Shown here: in pieces, positions 17,440-27,159 of the stretch
Position numbering within the stretch: position 1 is the stretch's first letter
Layout: the number at the start of each line of letters is the position of its first letter
DNA from: Flavobacterium sp. K5-23
Lineage (GTDB): Bacteria; Bacteroidota; Bacteroidia; Flavobacteriales; Flavobacteriaceae
Reading direction: 5' to 3'
Length of the DNA: 64,000 nt
Assembly: GCF_023278045.1 (NCBI RefSeq)
Contig: NZ_CP056783.1
Location: forward strand, 186,001 to 250,000
Translations under genes and position numbers: made by a program
Notes under the pieces: model-generated
Database searches by the model: none
What the model was told of the DNA's origin: nothing
Seen by the model: the letters and a program-made list of their open reading frames with translations, nothing else

Positions 17440-18288
17440 ATGAACGTAACCGATTATACTCACTTAATAAACAAACCAAACACTATCAGTGAAAATCAAA
17501 CTGTAGCATTGGAGAAAGTACTGGATGAGTTTCCTTTTTTTCAAAGTGCCAGAGCTCTTCGATTAAAAGGGCTTTATAATCAAAATAGTTTCAGGTATAA
17601 TTTTGCTTTAAAAGTTACAGCTGCACACACAACAGACAGAACAGTTTTATTTAACTTCATCACTTCGGATTCATTTATTGCTATCCAAAAAGATTTATAC
17701 GATAGAAAATCGCTTGAACTTCTAGACATTGATGTAATCGACAGTGAAATAGTTGTTACCGAAGTAAAGCCGCAAATAAAGCCAAACACAATAGAGCAAT
17801 CTATACTAACTTCAATTAAAGAAGCATCAACTCCTGAAAGTCTTGAAAACACAAAAGTAGTTGAGAAAAAATTAGCCATAGGAACTCCATTAGACTTCTC
17901 AGTAAATGAAAAACATTCATTTCAGGAATGGTTACAACTTTCTCGTTTACAACCTATAGAAAGGGAAGTTGAAACTAAAAAAATCCCTGAACCACTGATA
18001 ATCGATGAAGACAAAAAGAAAAAAGCGGAGCTAATCGATAGATTCATCGAGACAAGTCCGAAAATTTCTCCTGTAAAAGGAGTCTCGCCAGTTGTACATA
18101 TTGACATCAATAAAGACGACAATACTAATTTAATGACCGAAACCCTGGCTAGAGTTTACTTAGAACAAAAAAAATATCAAAAAGCGATTCAAGCTTATGA
18201 AATATTAATTTTGAAATATCCAGAAAAAAGTAGTTTCTTTGTGGACCGTATATCGGATATTAAGATTTTACAACAAAATAATAATTAA
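17440..18288 (+). CDS. TPR-containing protein of unknown function
   Basis: 282 residues with no signal peptide and no membrane segment. The N-terminal part is helical (about 1-95, including ALEKVLDEFPFFQSARALRLKGLYNQ). A charged, low-complexity linker follows (about 100-210). The C-terminal repeat, TETLARVYLEQKKYQKAIQAYEILILKYPEKSSFFVDRI, is a single good tetratricopeptide unit. It lies immediately before secG, with 3 bases between stop and start, and after lptE, so I infer an envelope-related adaptor. I know no specific function for this family. Confidence 0.75.
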   Translation: MNVTDYTHLINKPNTISENQTVALEKVLDEFPFFQSARALRLKGLYNQNSFRYNFALKVTAAHTTDRTVLFNFITSDSFIAIQKDLYDRKSLELLDIDVIDSEIVVTEVKPQIKPNTIEQSILTSIKEASTPESLENTKVVEKKLAIGTPLDFSVNEKHSFQEWLQLSRLQPIEREVETKKIPEPLIIDEDKKKKAELIDRFIETSPKISPVKGVSPVVHIDINKDDNTNLMTETLARVYLEQKKYQKAIQAYEILILKYPEKSSFFVDRISDIKILQQNNN

Positions 18289-18291
18289 TCA

Positions 18292-18636
18292 ATGAGCACA
18301 TTTTCAATTTTTTTAGTTTTAATTACAGTAGTTTGCTTTCTATTAATCGTAGTTATAATGGTTCAAAACCCTAAAGGTGGTGGATTATCTTCTACATTAG
18401 GAGGACCTCAAATGTTAGGTGGTGTACAAAAAACAACGGACTTTTTAGATAAAAGTACTTGGACATTAGCCACTATATTAATCGGACTTATATTACTTTC
18501 AAGCTTAAGCTTTACTGGAGCATTAAGTGATACTGATTCAAAAATAATTGACAATACTGAAGCAGCGGCTCCAAGTACGGTAGCTCCAGTTGCTCCTGCA
18601 CAAGATGCACCAGCAGCTACTAATCCAGCAAAATAA
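18292..18636 (+). CDS. secG: Preprotein translocase subunit SecG
   Basis: 114 residues with two membrane helices (about 1-22 and 50-70) and the SecG signature VQNPKGGGLSSTLGG in the loop between them. The tail is an Ala/Pro-rich stretch (AAAPSTVAPVAPAQDAPAATN). SecG is the small stimulatory subunit of SecYEG. It is followed by a clear terminator at 18658. Confidence 0.94.
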   Translation: MSTFSIFLVLITVVCFLLIVVIMVQNPKGGGLSSTLGGPQMLGGVQKTTDFLDKSTWTLATILIGLILLSSLSFTGALSDTDSKIIDNTEAAAPSTVAPVAPAQDAPAATNPAK

Positions 18637-18657
18637 TTTTTTTTCAAAATATTCTAA

Positions 18658-18687
18658 ATGCCAGCCTGTCAAAGCTGGCATTTTTTA
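18658..18687 (+). terminator. Terminator after secG
   Basis: ATGCCAGC (18658-18665) pairs with GCTGGCAT (18674-18681), with an 8-base loop and a T run directly after. Confidence 0.85.
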
Positions 18688-18774
18688 TAGGAAATAATGT
18701 CAGTTTTATAAGGATGGCACAATTTCTGAATTCGAATATACATTCTAAATAAAAAACAATAAAAATATATAATC

Positions 18775-19050
18775 ATGGCTTTAAACATTAAACCGCTTTC
18801 AGACCGCGTTCTAATTGAACCAATCGCTGCAGAAACTAAAACAGCTTCAGGAATTTTCATTCCAGACACAGCTAAAGAAAAGCCGCAAAAAGGAACTGTC
18901 GTTGCAGTAGGAAATGGTACAAAGGAACACGAAATGACTGTGAAAATTGGTGATAGCGTACTTTACGGAAAATATGCTGGAACTGAGTTAAAACTAGAAG
19001 GAAAAGATTATTTGATTATGCGTGAGGAAGATATCCTTGCCATTATCTAA
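18775..19050 (+). CDS. groES: Co-chaperonin GroES
   Basis: 91 residues, the normal length, with the GroES core [16 protein letters not shown] start ([28 protein letters not shown]), the mobile-loop region and the end [10 protein letters not shown]. It forms the heptameric lid of GroEL. It is separated from groEL by 122 bases that hold two GC-rich inverted repeats, whereas groES-groEL are usually close and translated together. I saw no CIRCE (HrcA) operator upstream. Confidence 0.96.
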   Translation: MALNIKPLSDRVLIEPIAAETKTASGIFIPDTAKEKPQKGTVVAVGNGTKEHEMTVKIGDSVLYGKYAGTELKLEGKDYLIMREEDILAII

Positions 19051-20801
<1,751 letters not shown>

Positions 20802-20821
20802 TATCAATCCATCATATACAT

Positions 20822-20858
20822 AAAAAAATCCGTTCACCAAAAGTGAACGGATTTTTTT
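20822..20858 (+). terminator. Terminator after groEL
   Basis: ATCCGTTCAC and GTGAACGGAT arms (20828-20837 and 20843-20852) flank a short loop. A runs precede and seven T follow, so it would also work in reverse. Confidence 0.85.
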
Positions 20859-20961
20859 ATGTATTATTATAACAAAGATTAGATAAACACCTTTTTAACA
20901 CTAATCTTATTTGCAGTTTAAATTACTTGGGTTCAAATAATAAATGCGAATTCCTATACTA

Positions 20962-21645
20962 TTATTCCTCCGAAGCAGGAAGTTTTTTGGCGAATTTAAG
21001 AAGCACCGGAGAAAGCGTTATGACTACAAGTCCGATAACAATTAACTCAATATGTTCCTTTAGGTTTATTTGATAATTATCAAGCAAGAAGCCATATAAA
21101 TAATGACCTGCAAATATTAAAGAGAATGACCATAGAAAAGAACTTACCACATTATAGAACATAAATTTCTTTTTTTCCATAGTAACAATTCCAGCAACAA
21201 TAGGAGCAAAAGTTCTAAATATTGGAAGGAATCTCGCGAAAATAATCGCTCTACCACCGTGTCTTTCAAAGAAATCTTTAGATTGAATCAGGTATTTTTT
21301 CTTGAACCAAAATGAATCTTCTTTATTATATAAATAATAACCACTTTTAGAACCAAACCAATAACCTACCATATTTCCTAATATACCAGCCAAAGCAACT
21401 CCTGTAGATAATAAAACTACATTAATAAAATCGCTCTCAATAAAAAGCACATTTTCTATTAATTCTCGGTTATAAATACCCGCAAGAAACAACAAACTAT
21501 CACCTGGTAAAAAGAACCCGGCAAACAATCCTGTTTCAGCAAATACAATAAACAACACTATATAAATCCCTAATTTTATACCATTAATATCAAAATGAAT
21601 ATAAAAAAGGGGGTCTATTAAATTTTTCCAATCAAAACTGCTCAT
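20962..21645 (-). CDS. DedA-family (VTT domain) membrane protein
   Basis: 227 residues with several hydrophobic helices. The DedA core is visible: GLFAGFFLPGDSLLFLAG, GNMVGYWFGSKSGYYL, and FFERHGGRAIIFARFLPIFRTFAPIVAG with its conserved Arg residues. DedA proteins sit in the inner membrane; some flip or recycle lipid carriers such as undecaprenyl phosphate or phosphatidylethanolamine. The exact substrate here cannot be read. It is a single gene, convergent with groEL. Confidence 0.9.
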   Translation of the reverse strand: MSSFDWKNLIDPLFYIHFDINGIKLGIYIVLFIVFAETGLFAGFFLPGDSLLFLAGIYNRELIENVLFIESDFINVVLLSTGVALAGILGNMVGYWFGSKSGYYLYNKEDSFWFKKKYLIQSKDFFERHGGRAIIFARFLPIFRTFAPIVAGIVTMEKKKFMFYNVVSSFLWSFSLIFAGHYLYGFLLDNYQINLKEHIELIVIGLVVITLSPVLLKFAKKLPASEE

Positions 21646-21727
21646 TCAAAGGGGGATTTATGCTAAATTAATTCGGGCGTGAAAGTAATGATAAATAACT
21701 TTAACCCACAATTTATTGCAAAGTTTT

Positions 21728-21762
21728 AAAGTTTTATTAACTGTTAAAACTTTTTTTTAAAG
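21728..21762 (+). terminator. Possible hairpin with T run in spacer
   Basis: AAAGTTTTA (21728-21736) and TAAAACTTT (21745-21753) form a stem with an 8-base loop and are followed by a T run. The T run is on the plus strand, but both neighbouring genes are minus, so its job is unclear. The rest of the 21646-21871 spacer shows nothing I can name. Confidence 0.35.
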
Positions 21763-21871
21763 CATTCCCCACATTTAACATTAGTATAAAATCCCTCGAT
21801 AGAACTATTCTTTAAAAACATCATACTAACCACGACCTCATATCTTAAAGAACCAAATCCCTCCGAATGTT

Positions 21872-23227
21872 TTAGAATTCAAACTCTTGCCCCATTAAAG
21901 CAACAGTACAATCAAAGCCATACTGTTCATTTATCTTTATTCTAAGTTCATCTGCCGGTATGTTTTCACCATGGACTAAAAACACTTTTTCGGGTTTGTT
22001 TTCAAGAGCGGAAAGCCAATTAAGTAAATCTTTTTGGTCTCCGTGTGCTGAGAGTCCTTGAATTTCAAGAATCTGTGCCAATACAGGATAATACTTACCG
22101 TGAATTTTAACTTCTTTAGCTCCTTCTAATAATTTTCTTCCTCGAGTACCTTCTGCCTGAAAACCAACGATAATAACTGTAGTTTCGGCTAGTTCAATAT
22201 AACGCTCTAAATAACTCAGTACTCTCCCGCCAGTAACCATTCCACTAGCTGCGATTACCACTTTTGGTTGCTTATTATAAATTGCTTCGATTGTATCTTT
22301 ATAATCAGTAATCATGGTAAACATTTTACTCATTGCGATACATTCATCTAGTGATAACTTATGCCATTTTATATTATTAAAAAATATTTCAAACGCATGA
22401 ACACCCATAGGAGAATCGATAATATATGGGATATCGGGTATTTTACCTTCTTCTTTCAATTGCCATAATAAATACATAATACTTTGAGCTCGCTCTACGG
22501 CAAAACTTGGAATTATAACTGTTCCTCCCTTTTCGACTGTATTATTTATATATAGTTCCAGTTCTGACTTAGCATCAGTGTCAGGATGAAGACGGTCTCC
22601 ATAGGTACTTTCGAGAAATATAATATCTCCTTTTTTTGGTTTGACAGGCGGAAACATCAAAACATCATTATCACGGCCAATATCTCCCGAAAAAACTAAG
22701 GTTTTATTTTCGAGCATCAATTCTATACTACATGCACCAATAATATGTCCAGCACCAATAAAATTAGCCGAAATTTCGGCATCTAAAGGAACAGGTTCAT
22801 TACTATTTATTACTCTAAATAAAGGAAAAACTTTCTCAGCTTGTTCAACTGTATAAAGGGGCTCAGCAACTTTATGCTTAGAATAATGCTCTTTATTTGC
22901 TCTTTCAGCTTCTTCTTCCTGAATCTTAGCACTGTCCAATAAAATAAGTTTTGCAATATCTTTTGTAGGGCTATTGCAATAAATTTTTCCTTTAAATCCT
23001 TGATTGACAAATCTGGGTAACCAACCACAATGGTCTAAATGCCCATGAGTCAATAAAACAAAATCAATAGTAGAAGACAATACAGGCAAAGGTTCCCAAT
23101 TAAGCTCCCTCAACGGCTTTATACCCTGAAAAAGTCCGCAATCAATCAAAATTCTAATACCATTACTTTCGATTAATGTTTTTGAACCTGTAACGGTTCC
23201 AGCTCCACCAATAAATGTAATTTTCAT
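21872..23227 (-). CDS. MBL-fold beta-CASP ribonuclease-like protein
   Basis: 451 residues with the RNA-processing branch of the metallo-beta-lactamase fold. The metal site is THGHLDH (near residue 60), then GAGHIIGACSIEL and SGDIGRD. The beta-CASP motifs follow: LESTYGDR (A), IPSFAVERAQ (B) and GLSAHGDQKDLL (C), with the final His in FLVHGE. These are the features of Ysh1/CPSF73 and RNase J relatives, so it is probably an RNA nuclease. It ends with GQEFEF as in the bacterial RMMBL group. The upstream ATP-cone/nuclease gene is on the same strand with 44 bases between, so I think the two form an operon. Confidence 0.9.
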   Translation of the reverse strand: MKITFIGGAGTVTGSKTLIESNGIRILIDCGLFQGIKPLRELNWEPLPVLSSTIDFVLLTHGHLDHCGWLPRFVNQGFKGKIYCNSPTKDIAKLILLDSAKIQEEEAERANKEHYSKHKVAEPLYTVEQAEKVFPLFRVINSNEPVPLDAEISANFIGAGHIIGACSIELMLENKTLVFSGDIGRDNDVLMFPPVKPKKGDIIFLESTYGDRLHPDTDAKSELELYINNTVEKGGTVIIPSFAVERAQSIMYLLWQLKEEGKIPDIPYIIDSPMGVHAFEIFFNNIKWHKLSLDECIAMSKMFTMITDYKDTIEAIYNKQPKVVIAASGMVTGGRVLSYLERYIELAETTVIIVGFQAEGTRGRKLLEGAKEVKIHGKYYPVLAQILEIQGLSAHGDQKDLLNWLSALENKPEKVFLVHGENIPADELRIKINEQYGFDCTVALMGQEFEF

Positions 23228-23271
23228 GTTATTATTTATTAAATTAATAAATCGACTTCACCTTATTTAAA

Positions 23272-24105
23272 CTATCCAAAACACTTACACAATTCTGAAA
23301 CTTCTTTCATCACATTTTTTATTCTTTTAGAACTCAGTCCAATTTTCTCCAAACTTTCAGAGTTATTTATCAGTTCTTTCGCCAAAATAATGTCTAAAAT
23401 TAATAATTTCCCTTTTTCGGCAATAGTCATAGTCGTCAAACAAGTAACTGGGTAAAGACATTCAATATCACTCTTGGTTTTCAAATTATTACCCTTAGGA
23501 TAATCCCAGCTTAACAGGTTTATTCCAGAACATTTCGCAAAATCTATAGCATCCGAAGTGAATCTATTATTAGTAACTATCCAACAATCAGAAACTGTGT
23601 CCTCATTAGAAAAAATTTGGTGTTTATTCTCTTTTACATCATTAAATCTTGATAGAACATACATTGGAATTTTTACATTTGAAGAAGCGTCTCTTTTAGA
23701 ATGAAACTTACATTCGATCATACAAATAACATTGGATTTTTTCACGAACACATCTATTTCATGAGTCACACATTTCCCTTGTAAAATTAAATTGAGTTTA
23801 GTTTGATAATCTTCTGCTGCAAAAAGTTTTGCAATATATTTTTCGAAAAAAAATCCCTCAGGACCTAACTGCTGAAGTCCAGTTCTAAGATTGTACCTGG
23901 CCGCATGAGAATTGGCCTCTTTTTTTAAAAGACTAAAAGCCTTCTTATAAATATGTTTTGTTGAAATACCATCATAGACTTCCTTACCTATTTGGCGCAA
24001 AATATCATTTACCACAGCGATAGTAGCCCCAGATTTAATTAGAGATTTCTTTAGCTTTTCGGGCTCAAAATCAACAATGTCACCCGAATATTTAACTACT
24101 TTCAT
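23272..24105 (-). CDS. ATP-cone domain fused to a PD-(D/E)xK (Mrr-like) nuclease
   Basis: 277 residues. Residues 1-90 form an ATP-cone (MKVVKYSGDIVDFEPEKLKKSLIKSGA, then YDGISTKHIYKKAFSLLKKE and AARYNLRTGLQQLGPEG), the nucleotide sensor known from ribonucleotide reductase and NrdR. The middle part has a restriction-endonuclease-like core with THEIDVFV and, 12 residues on, MIECKFHSK, giving the D...ExK catalytic set. A helical tail of about 60 residues ends the chain. It should be a nuclease switched by ATP/dATP or another nucleotide. There is no methylase, helicase or other restriction partner; the neighbour is a beta-CASP RNase. Domain calls are firm, biological role unknown. Confidence 0.8.
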   Translation of the reverse strand: MKVVKYSGDIVDFEPEKLKKSLIKSGATIAVVNDILRQIGKEVYDGISTKHIYKKAFSLLKKEANSHAARYNLRTGLQQLGPEGFFFEKYIAKLFAAEDYQTKLNLILQGKCVTHEIDVFVKKSNVICMIECKFHSKRDASSNVKIPMYVLSRFNDVKENKHQIFSNEDTVSDCWIVTNNRFTSDAIDFAKCSGINLLSWDYPKGNNLKTKSDIECLYPVTCLTTMTIAEKGKLLILDIILAKELINNSESLEKIGLSSKRIKNVMKEVSELCKCFG

Positions 24106-24157
24106 ATCCTTATCTTTCTGATTATCAACTAATCCATTAAAGATAAAGAAAAAAAAA

Positions 24158-24601
24158 CTATTTCTTTTTCATTTGGTAATAAAAAGCAGGAATAAACAAC
24201 AATACAAAAATAGGCTGTATTAGAAAACGCCTGATATAAAAAAGCATCATATTATTCTCATTTCCGTAAAAATATATGATCAAAAAGAAAGAAATTATCA
24301 AAAAAACAAAAAACAAAGTGTACAAAATTGACACAAATTTAATCATGTTGATTTCATTAAAAACCGAATAAATAATCCCCAAAGAAAGCAAACTATTAAG
24401 TCCGTAACGAAAAGCCAAACCTATTACCAAATAAAATGAATTGTATTGCGGCAGAGGCAAATTATTAAAATCCTTTTTAAAATACTCCAAGAAAGGATCA
24501 TAGAACAAGCTGTTTTCGTAAGTCCTTACTAAAACTAGCATCAAAATAAAAAACAGTATCGAAACAACTCTCAACTTATGTGCGAACAGTATTTTTAGCA
24601 T
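24158..24601 (-). CDS. Exosortase F system-associated membrane protein
   Basis: 147 residues with about four hydrophobic helices and no soluble domain. It overlaps the end of the XrtF gene by 26 bases, so the two are surely cotranscribed. Its position and size match the small partner protein found beside XrtF in flavobacteria. Its role is unknown; a helper of the exosortase is the simple guess. Confidence 0.75.
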   Translation of the reverse strand: MLKILFAHKLRVVSILFFILMLVLVRTYENSLFYDPFLEYFKKDFNNLPLPQYNSFYLVIGLAFRYGLNSLLSLGIIYSVFNEINMIKFVSILYTLFFVFLIISFFLIIYFYGNENNMMLFYIRRFLIQPIFVLLFIPAFYYQMKKK

Positions 24602-25127
24602 ACAAAGAAAATTTATTTACCCATATAACCCACAATATAAAAACAACACCATATATAAAAAGCGGAAAAAGAACACCATGTAGTATAGCCTCATGTTGCG
24701 GAAAAAAATATAAGGATACACATAGGGCTGCTATTCGTATTACATTTAAAACATAAATAATCAGAATTCCTCCAAAAATAAAAAGAAGGGTCTGTTTCAA
24801 CTTTCCGGAAAAAGAAACCACAAAGGAGATAAACAATATAATTATACTTATAGCATTACAGCCCTCTATCATACGGGCAACATATTTTTTATGATAAATC
24901 AACTTAATATAAGCGTCAGAAACATTTTCTTCAATAGCGACATCCTGACCAAACAATTCCAAAACTTGCTTAGTATTATTAGCAACTAATATAGTTACTG
25001 AATCGACTTTTCCCTCATCTACACTATTTAAATACCCTTGGTAAATTAATGTAAGAACAATGTAAGTCAAAAAAAACTTCGCCAGGAAAAATAAAAAGGG
25101 TTTATATCGAATAAAATATTGTTTCAA
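24576..25127 (-). CDS. xrtF: Exosortase family protein XrtF
   Basis: 183 residues, mostly membrane helices. The exosortase catalytic triad is visible: Cys90 in MIEGCNAISI, Arg131 in the NVIRIAAL motif, and His150 in EAILHG. Exosortases are transpeptidases or proteases that process proteins with a C-terminal sorting signal (PEP-CTERM and similar). XrtF is the small flavobacterial form. I see no protein in this window with an obvious short PEP-CTERM-like tail (motif, one helix, basic end), so its targets lie elsewhere. A -7 box is present at 25142-25149. Confidence 0.88.
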   Translation of the reverse strand: MKQYFIRYKPFLFFLAKFFLTYIVLTLIYQGYLNSVDEGKVDSVTILVANNTKQVLELFGQDVAIEENVSDAYIKLIYHKKYVARMIEGCNAISIIILFISFVVSFSGKLKQTLLFIFGGILIIYVLNVIRIAALCVSLYFFPQHEAILHGVLFPLFIYGVVFILWVIWVNKFSLYAKNTVRT

Positions 25128-25141
25128 AATCTATTTTTTAC

Positions 25142-25149
25142 CAAATTTA
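25142..25149 (-). promoter_or_regulatory. Possible xrtF -7 box
   Basis: The minus strand reads TAAATTTG, matching TAnnTTTG, about 15 bases before the xrtF start. No clear TTG lies about 20 bases further upstream. Confidence 0.35.
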
Positions 25150-25173
25150 TACTTTTTTTTAACAGCCATTAAA

Positions 25174-25181
25174 TACTTTTG
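25174..25181 (+). promoter_or_regulatory. Possible -7 box of the GAF-domain gene
   Basis: TACTTTTG matches TAnnTTTG, 19 bases before the ATG at 25201, and is divergent from the xrtF box. No convincing -33 TTG is present. Confidence 0.4.
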
Positions 25182-25200
25182 TAAAATAAAAAAAACAATT

Positions 25201-25656
25201 ATGACATTCCAGGAAATAAAACCAAAAGTTACAGATATCACATTAGATACAAACCTTTCAAGAGACGAAAAACTATTAGCAGTGTGCAAGCTATTGAATG
25301 AATCGATTGACTATTATAACTGGGTAGGATTTTATTTTGCAAATCACGAAACCAGAACCTTACACCTTGGTCCTTACATAGGAGCCGAAACAGATCATAC
25401 CATAATTCCTTTTGGAAAAGGGATTTGTGGTCAAGTTGCAGTATCTAATGACAACTTTGTTGTTCCAGACGTAGCAGCCCAAGACAATTACATTGCTTGC
25501 AGCTTTACAGTAAAATCAGAAATCGTAGTGCCTTTATTTGTAAACGGAGAAAACATTGGGCAAATAGACATTGATAGTCATGTTATTAATCCATTCACGG
25601 ATGCTGATGAGCGCTTTTTAGAATTTGTAAATGAAGAGATTGCAAAGCTGTACTAA
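25201..25656 (+). CDS. GAF-domain protein, free methionine-(R)-sulfoxide reductase-like
   Basis: 151 residues forming a single GAF domain. It keeps WVGFYF, the GKGICGQVA segment (Cys76) and YIACSFTVKSEIVVPL (Cys100), followed by GQIDIDSH, all typical of the free Met-R-SO reductase (E. coli YebR/MsrC type). Two of the three cysteines of the E. coli enzyme are kept; the first one corresponds to a non-cysteine position. The enzyme reduces free methionine-R-sulfoxide to methionine using thioredoxin. Divergent from xrtF. The alternative is a plain GAF sensor, but the two aligned cysteines favour the reductase. Confidence 0.78.
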   Translation: MTFQEIKPKVTDITLDTNLSRDEKLLAVCKLLNESIDYYNWVGFYFANHETRTLHLGPYIGAETDHTIIPFGKGICGQVAVSNDNFVVPDVAAQDNYIACSFTVKSEIVVPLFVNGENIGQIDIDSHVINPFTDADERFLEFVNEEIAKLY

Positions 25657-25688
25657 TAGTATTACATTTGTTTTATTATTAAAACTCT

Positions 25689-26630
25689 ATGAAATTTAAT
25701 CTACACTTAGCTTTATTCTTTTTAATTCCTTTTTTATCAATCTCCCAAACACCTGTTAGTAAAATTACTTATATGGATTCTTTATGGAAAGAAACCACCG
25801 AAGAAAACTATAAATATTACAGGATAGTAAAAGAATATTATTCTGACAAGAAAATATATAACGTGATTGATCATTACAAATCAGGAGCTATATATATGGT
25901 AGGGAAATCCAATAATAAAGACTATCTTAATAAAGATGGCCAGTTTATATATTATTACGAAAATGGAAATAAAAAAACAATTTCTAATTTCGATAAAGGG
26001 AAACAAACAGGGAAACAATATAATTGGTATGAAAACGGAAAGCCAAAATCTGAGATTGAATACATAGAAATTAAAAACGAAACGACACCAGAGTTAAACA
26101 TCAATCAATATTGGGATGCAAATAACAATCAGAAAGTCATTGATGGAAATGGAGATTATGAAGATTTAAGCGAGACATTATTTGAAAGCGGAAAAACAAA
26201 AAATGGATTACATGAAGGAGTCTGGAAAGGATATGGCATCAAACCTAAATACACTTATACAGAAAACTATGAAAACGGCAAATTAATATCAGGGACAAGT
26301 ATTGATTCTTCTAACATTGAACATAGCTATAAAAAAGTGAACCAGTACCCTGTACCCAAAAGAGGTATGAATAATTTTTATAGTTACATAGGTAAATCAA
26401 TGAGTATACCAATAGCAGCTCGAAATACTGTTTCTGGAAAAATATATCTGACATTTGTAATTGAGACAGATGGTAGTGTAGTAGATATTAAAATAATAAA
26501 AGGGATTGGTTACGGAATAGATGAAGAAGCGATTAGAGTAATAAAGGATTACAAATATTGGAATCCAGGAATATTAAGAGGCATACCTATAAGAGTACTA
26601 TACTCCATTCCAATCACGATAGTATTGTAA
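25689..26630 (+). CDS. Secreted protein with MORN/YwqK-like repeats and a TonB C-terminal domain
   Basis: 313 residues. The first 20 residues are a cleavable-type signal peptide (LALFFLIPFLSISQT), not the single uncleaved anchor of classical TonB. Residues about 55-200 hold YwqK/MORN-2-like repeats (GQFIYYYENGNKK, GKQYNWYENGKPK). The last 90 residues are a TonB C-terminal domain (IYLTFVIETDGSVVDIKIIKGIGYGIDEEAIRVIK). TonB normally transmits energy from ExbB/ExbD to outer-membrane receptors; without an anchor this protein can bind but not energise them. No exbB or exbD gene is near. Function unknown. Confidence 0.75.
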   Translation: MKFNLHLALFFLIPFLSISQTPVSKITYMDSLWKETTEENYKYYRIVKEYYSDKKIYNVIDHYKSGAIYMVGKSNNKDYLNKDGQFIYYYENGNKKTISNFDKGKQTGKQYNWYENGKPKSEIEYIEIKNETTPELNINQYWDANNNQKVIDGNGDYEDLSETLFESGKTKNGLHEGVWKGYGIKPKYTYTENYENGKLISGTSIDSSNIEHSYKKVNQYPVPKRGMNNFYSYIGKSMSIPIAARNTVSGKIYLTFVIETDGSVVDIKIIKGIGYGIDEEAIRVIKDYKYWNPGILRGIPIRVLYSIPITIVL

Positions 26631-26676
26631 CTAAATAATTATACAAAAATTATTTAAGTTATTCCAAAATAAATAA

Positions 26677-26684
26677 TATCTTTG
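26677..26684 (+). promoter_or_regulatory. Probable rpsO -7 box
   Basis: TATCTTTG matches TAnnTTTG, about 55 bases before the rpsO start, which leaves a leader of normal length for a gene that may regulate itself. I see no clear TTG near -33. Confidence 0.45.
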
Positions 26685-26740
26685 CACCCGTCTAACAATA
26701 GATGCTAGACATACATAAAAATCATTAAACAAATATTGGA

Positions 26741-27007
26741 ATGTATTTAACTAAAGAGATTAAAGAAGAAATCTTCGCACAACACGGAGAAAAAACAAAC
26801 ACTGGGAAATCTGAAGCGCAAATCGCTTTATTCACTTTCAGAATTAGCCACTTAACTGAGCACTTGAAAAAAAATCGCCATGATTATAACACAGAGCGTT
26901 CATTAGTACTACTAGTAGGTAAAAGAAGATCTTTGTTGGATTACTTGAAAAAGAAAGAAATCAACAGATATCGTGAGATTATCAAAGTATTGAGTATCAG
27001 AAAATAA
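26741..27007 (+). CDS. rpsO: 30S ribosomal protein S15
   Basis: 88 residues, the usual length, with the S15 landmarks GKSEAQIALFTFRISHLTEHLK, HDYNTERSLVLLVGKRRSLLDYLKK and RYREIIKVLSIRK. It binds 16S rRNA in the central domain. In many bacteria rpsO and pnp are adjacent, as here. Confidence 0.97.
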   Translation: MYLTKEIKEEIFAQHGEKTNTGKSEAQIALFTFRISHLTEHLKKNRHDYNTERSLVLLVGKRRSLLDYLKKKEINRYREIIKVLSIRK

Positions 27008-27013
27008 TCAATA

Positions 27014-27046
27014 TAAAAAAGAGGTGCGTAAGTGCCTCTTTTTGTT
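27014..27046 (+). terminator. Terminator/attenuator between rpsO and pnp
   Basis: GAGGTGC-GTAA-GTGCCTC (27021-27038), with two G-U pairs in RNA, is preceded by A and followed by a T run. It may reduce read-through from rpsO into pnp. Confidence 0.75.
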
Positions 27047-27159
27047 TTTAAATAGATTGCATAAAAAAGTTTGGTTTTTCATTGGGTTTTAGGCATTAAC
27101 TACGCAAACAACAACTACAACACAACTAAAACCCATGTTTAACTAATATAATTAAATTT

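Noticed and set aside
18640..18774. CIRCE/HrcA operator before groES
   Set aside because: I looked for the TTAGCACTC-N9-GAGTGCTAA pattern in the spacer and did not see it.
23272..24105. Type II or Mrr restriction system as a complete unit
   Set aside because: Only the nuclease half is present, with no methylase; the nucleotide sensor fusion makes a simple restriction label unsafe.
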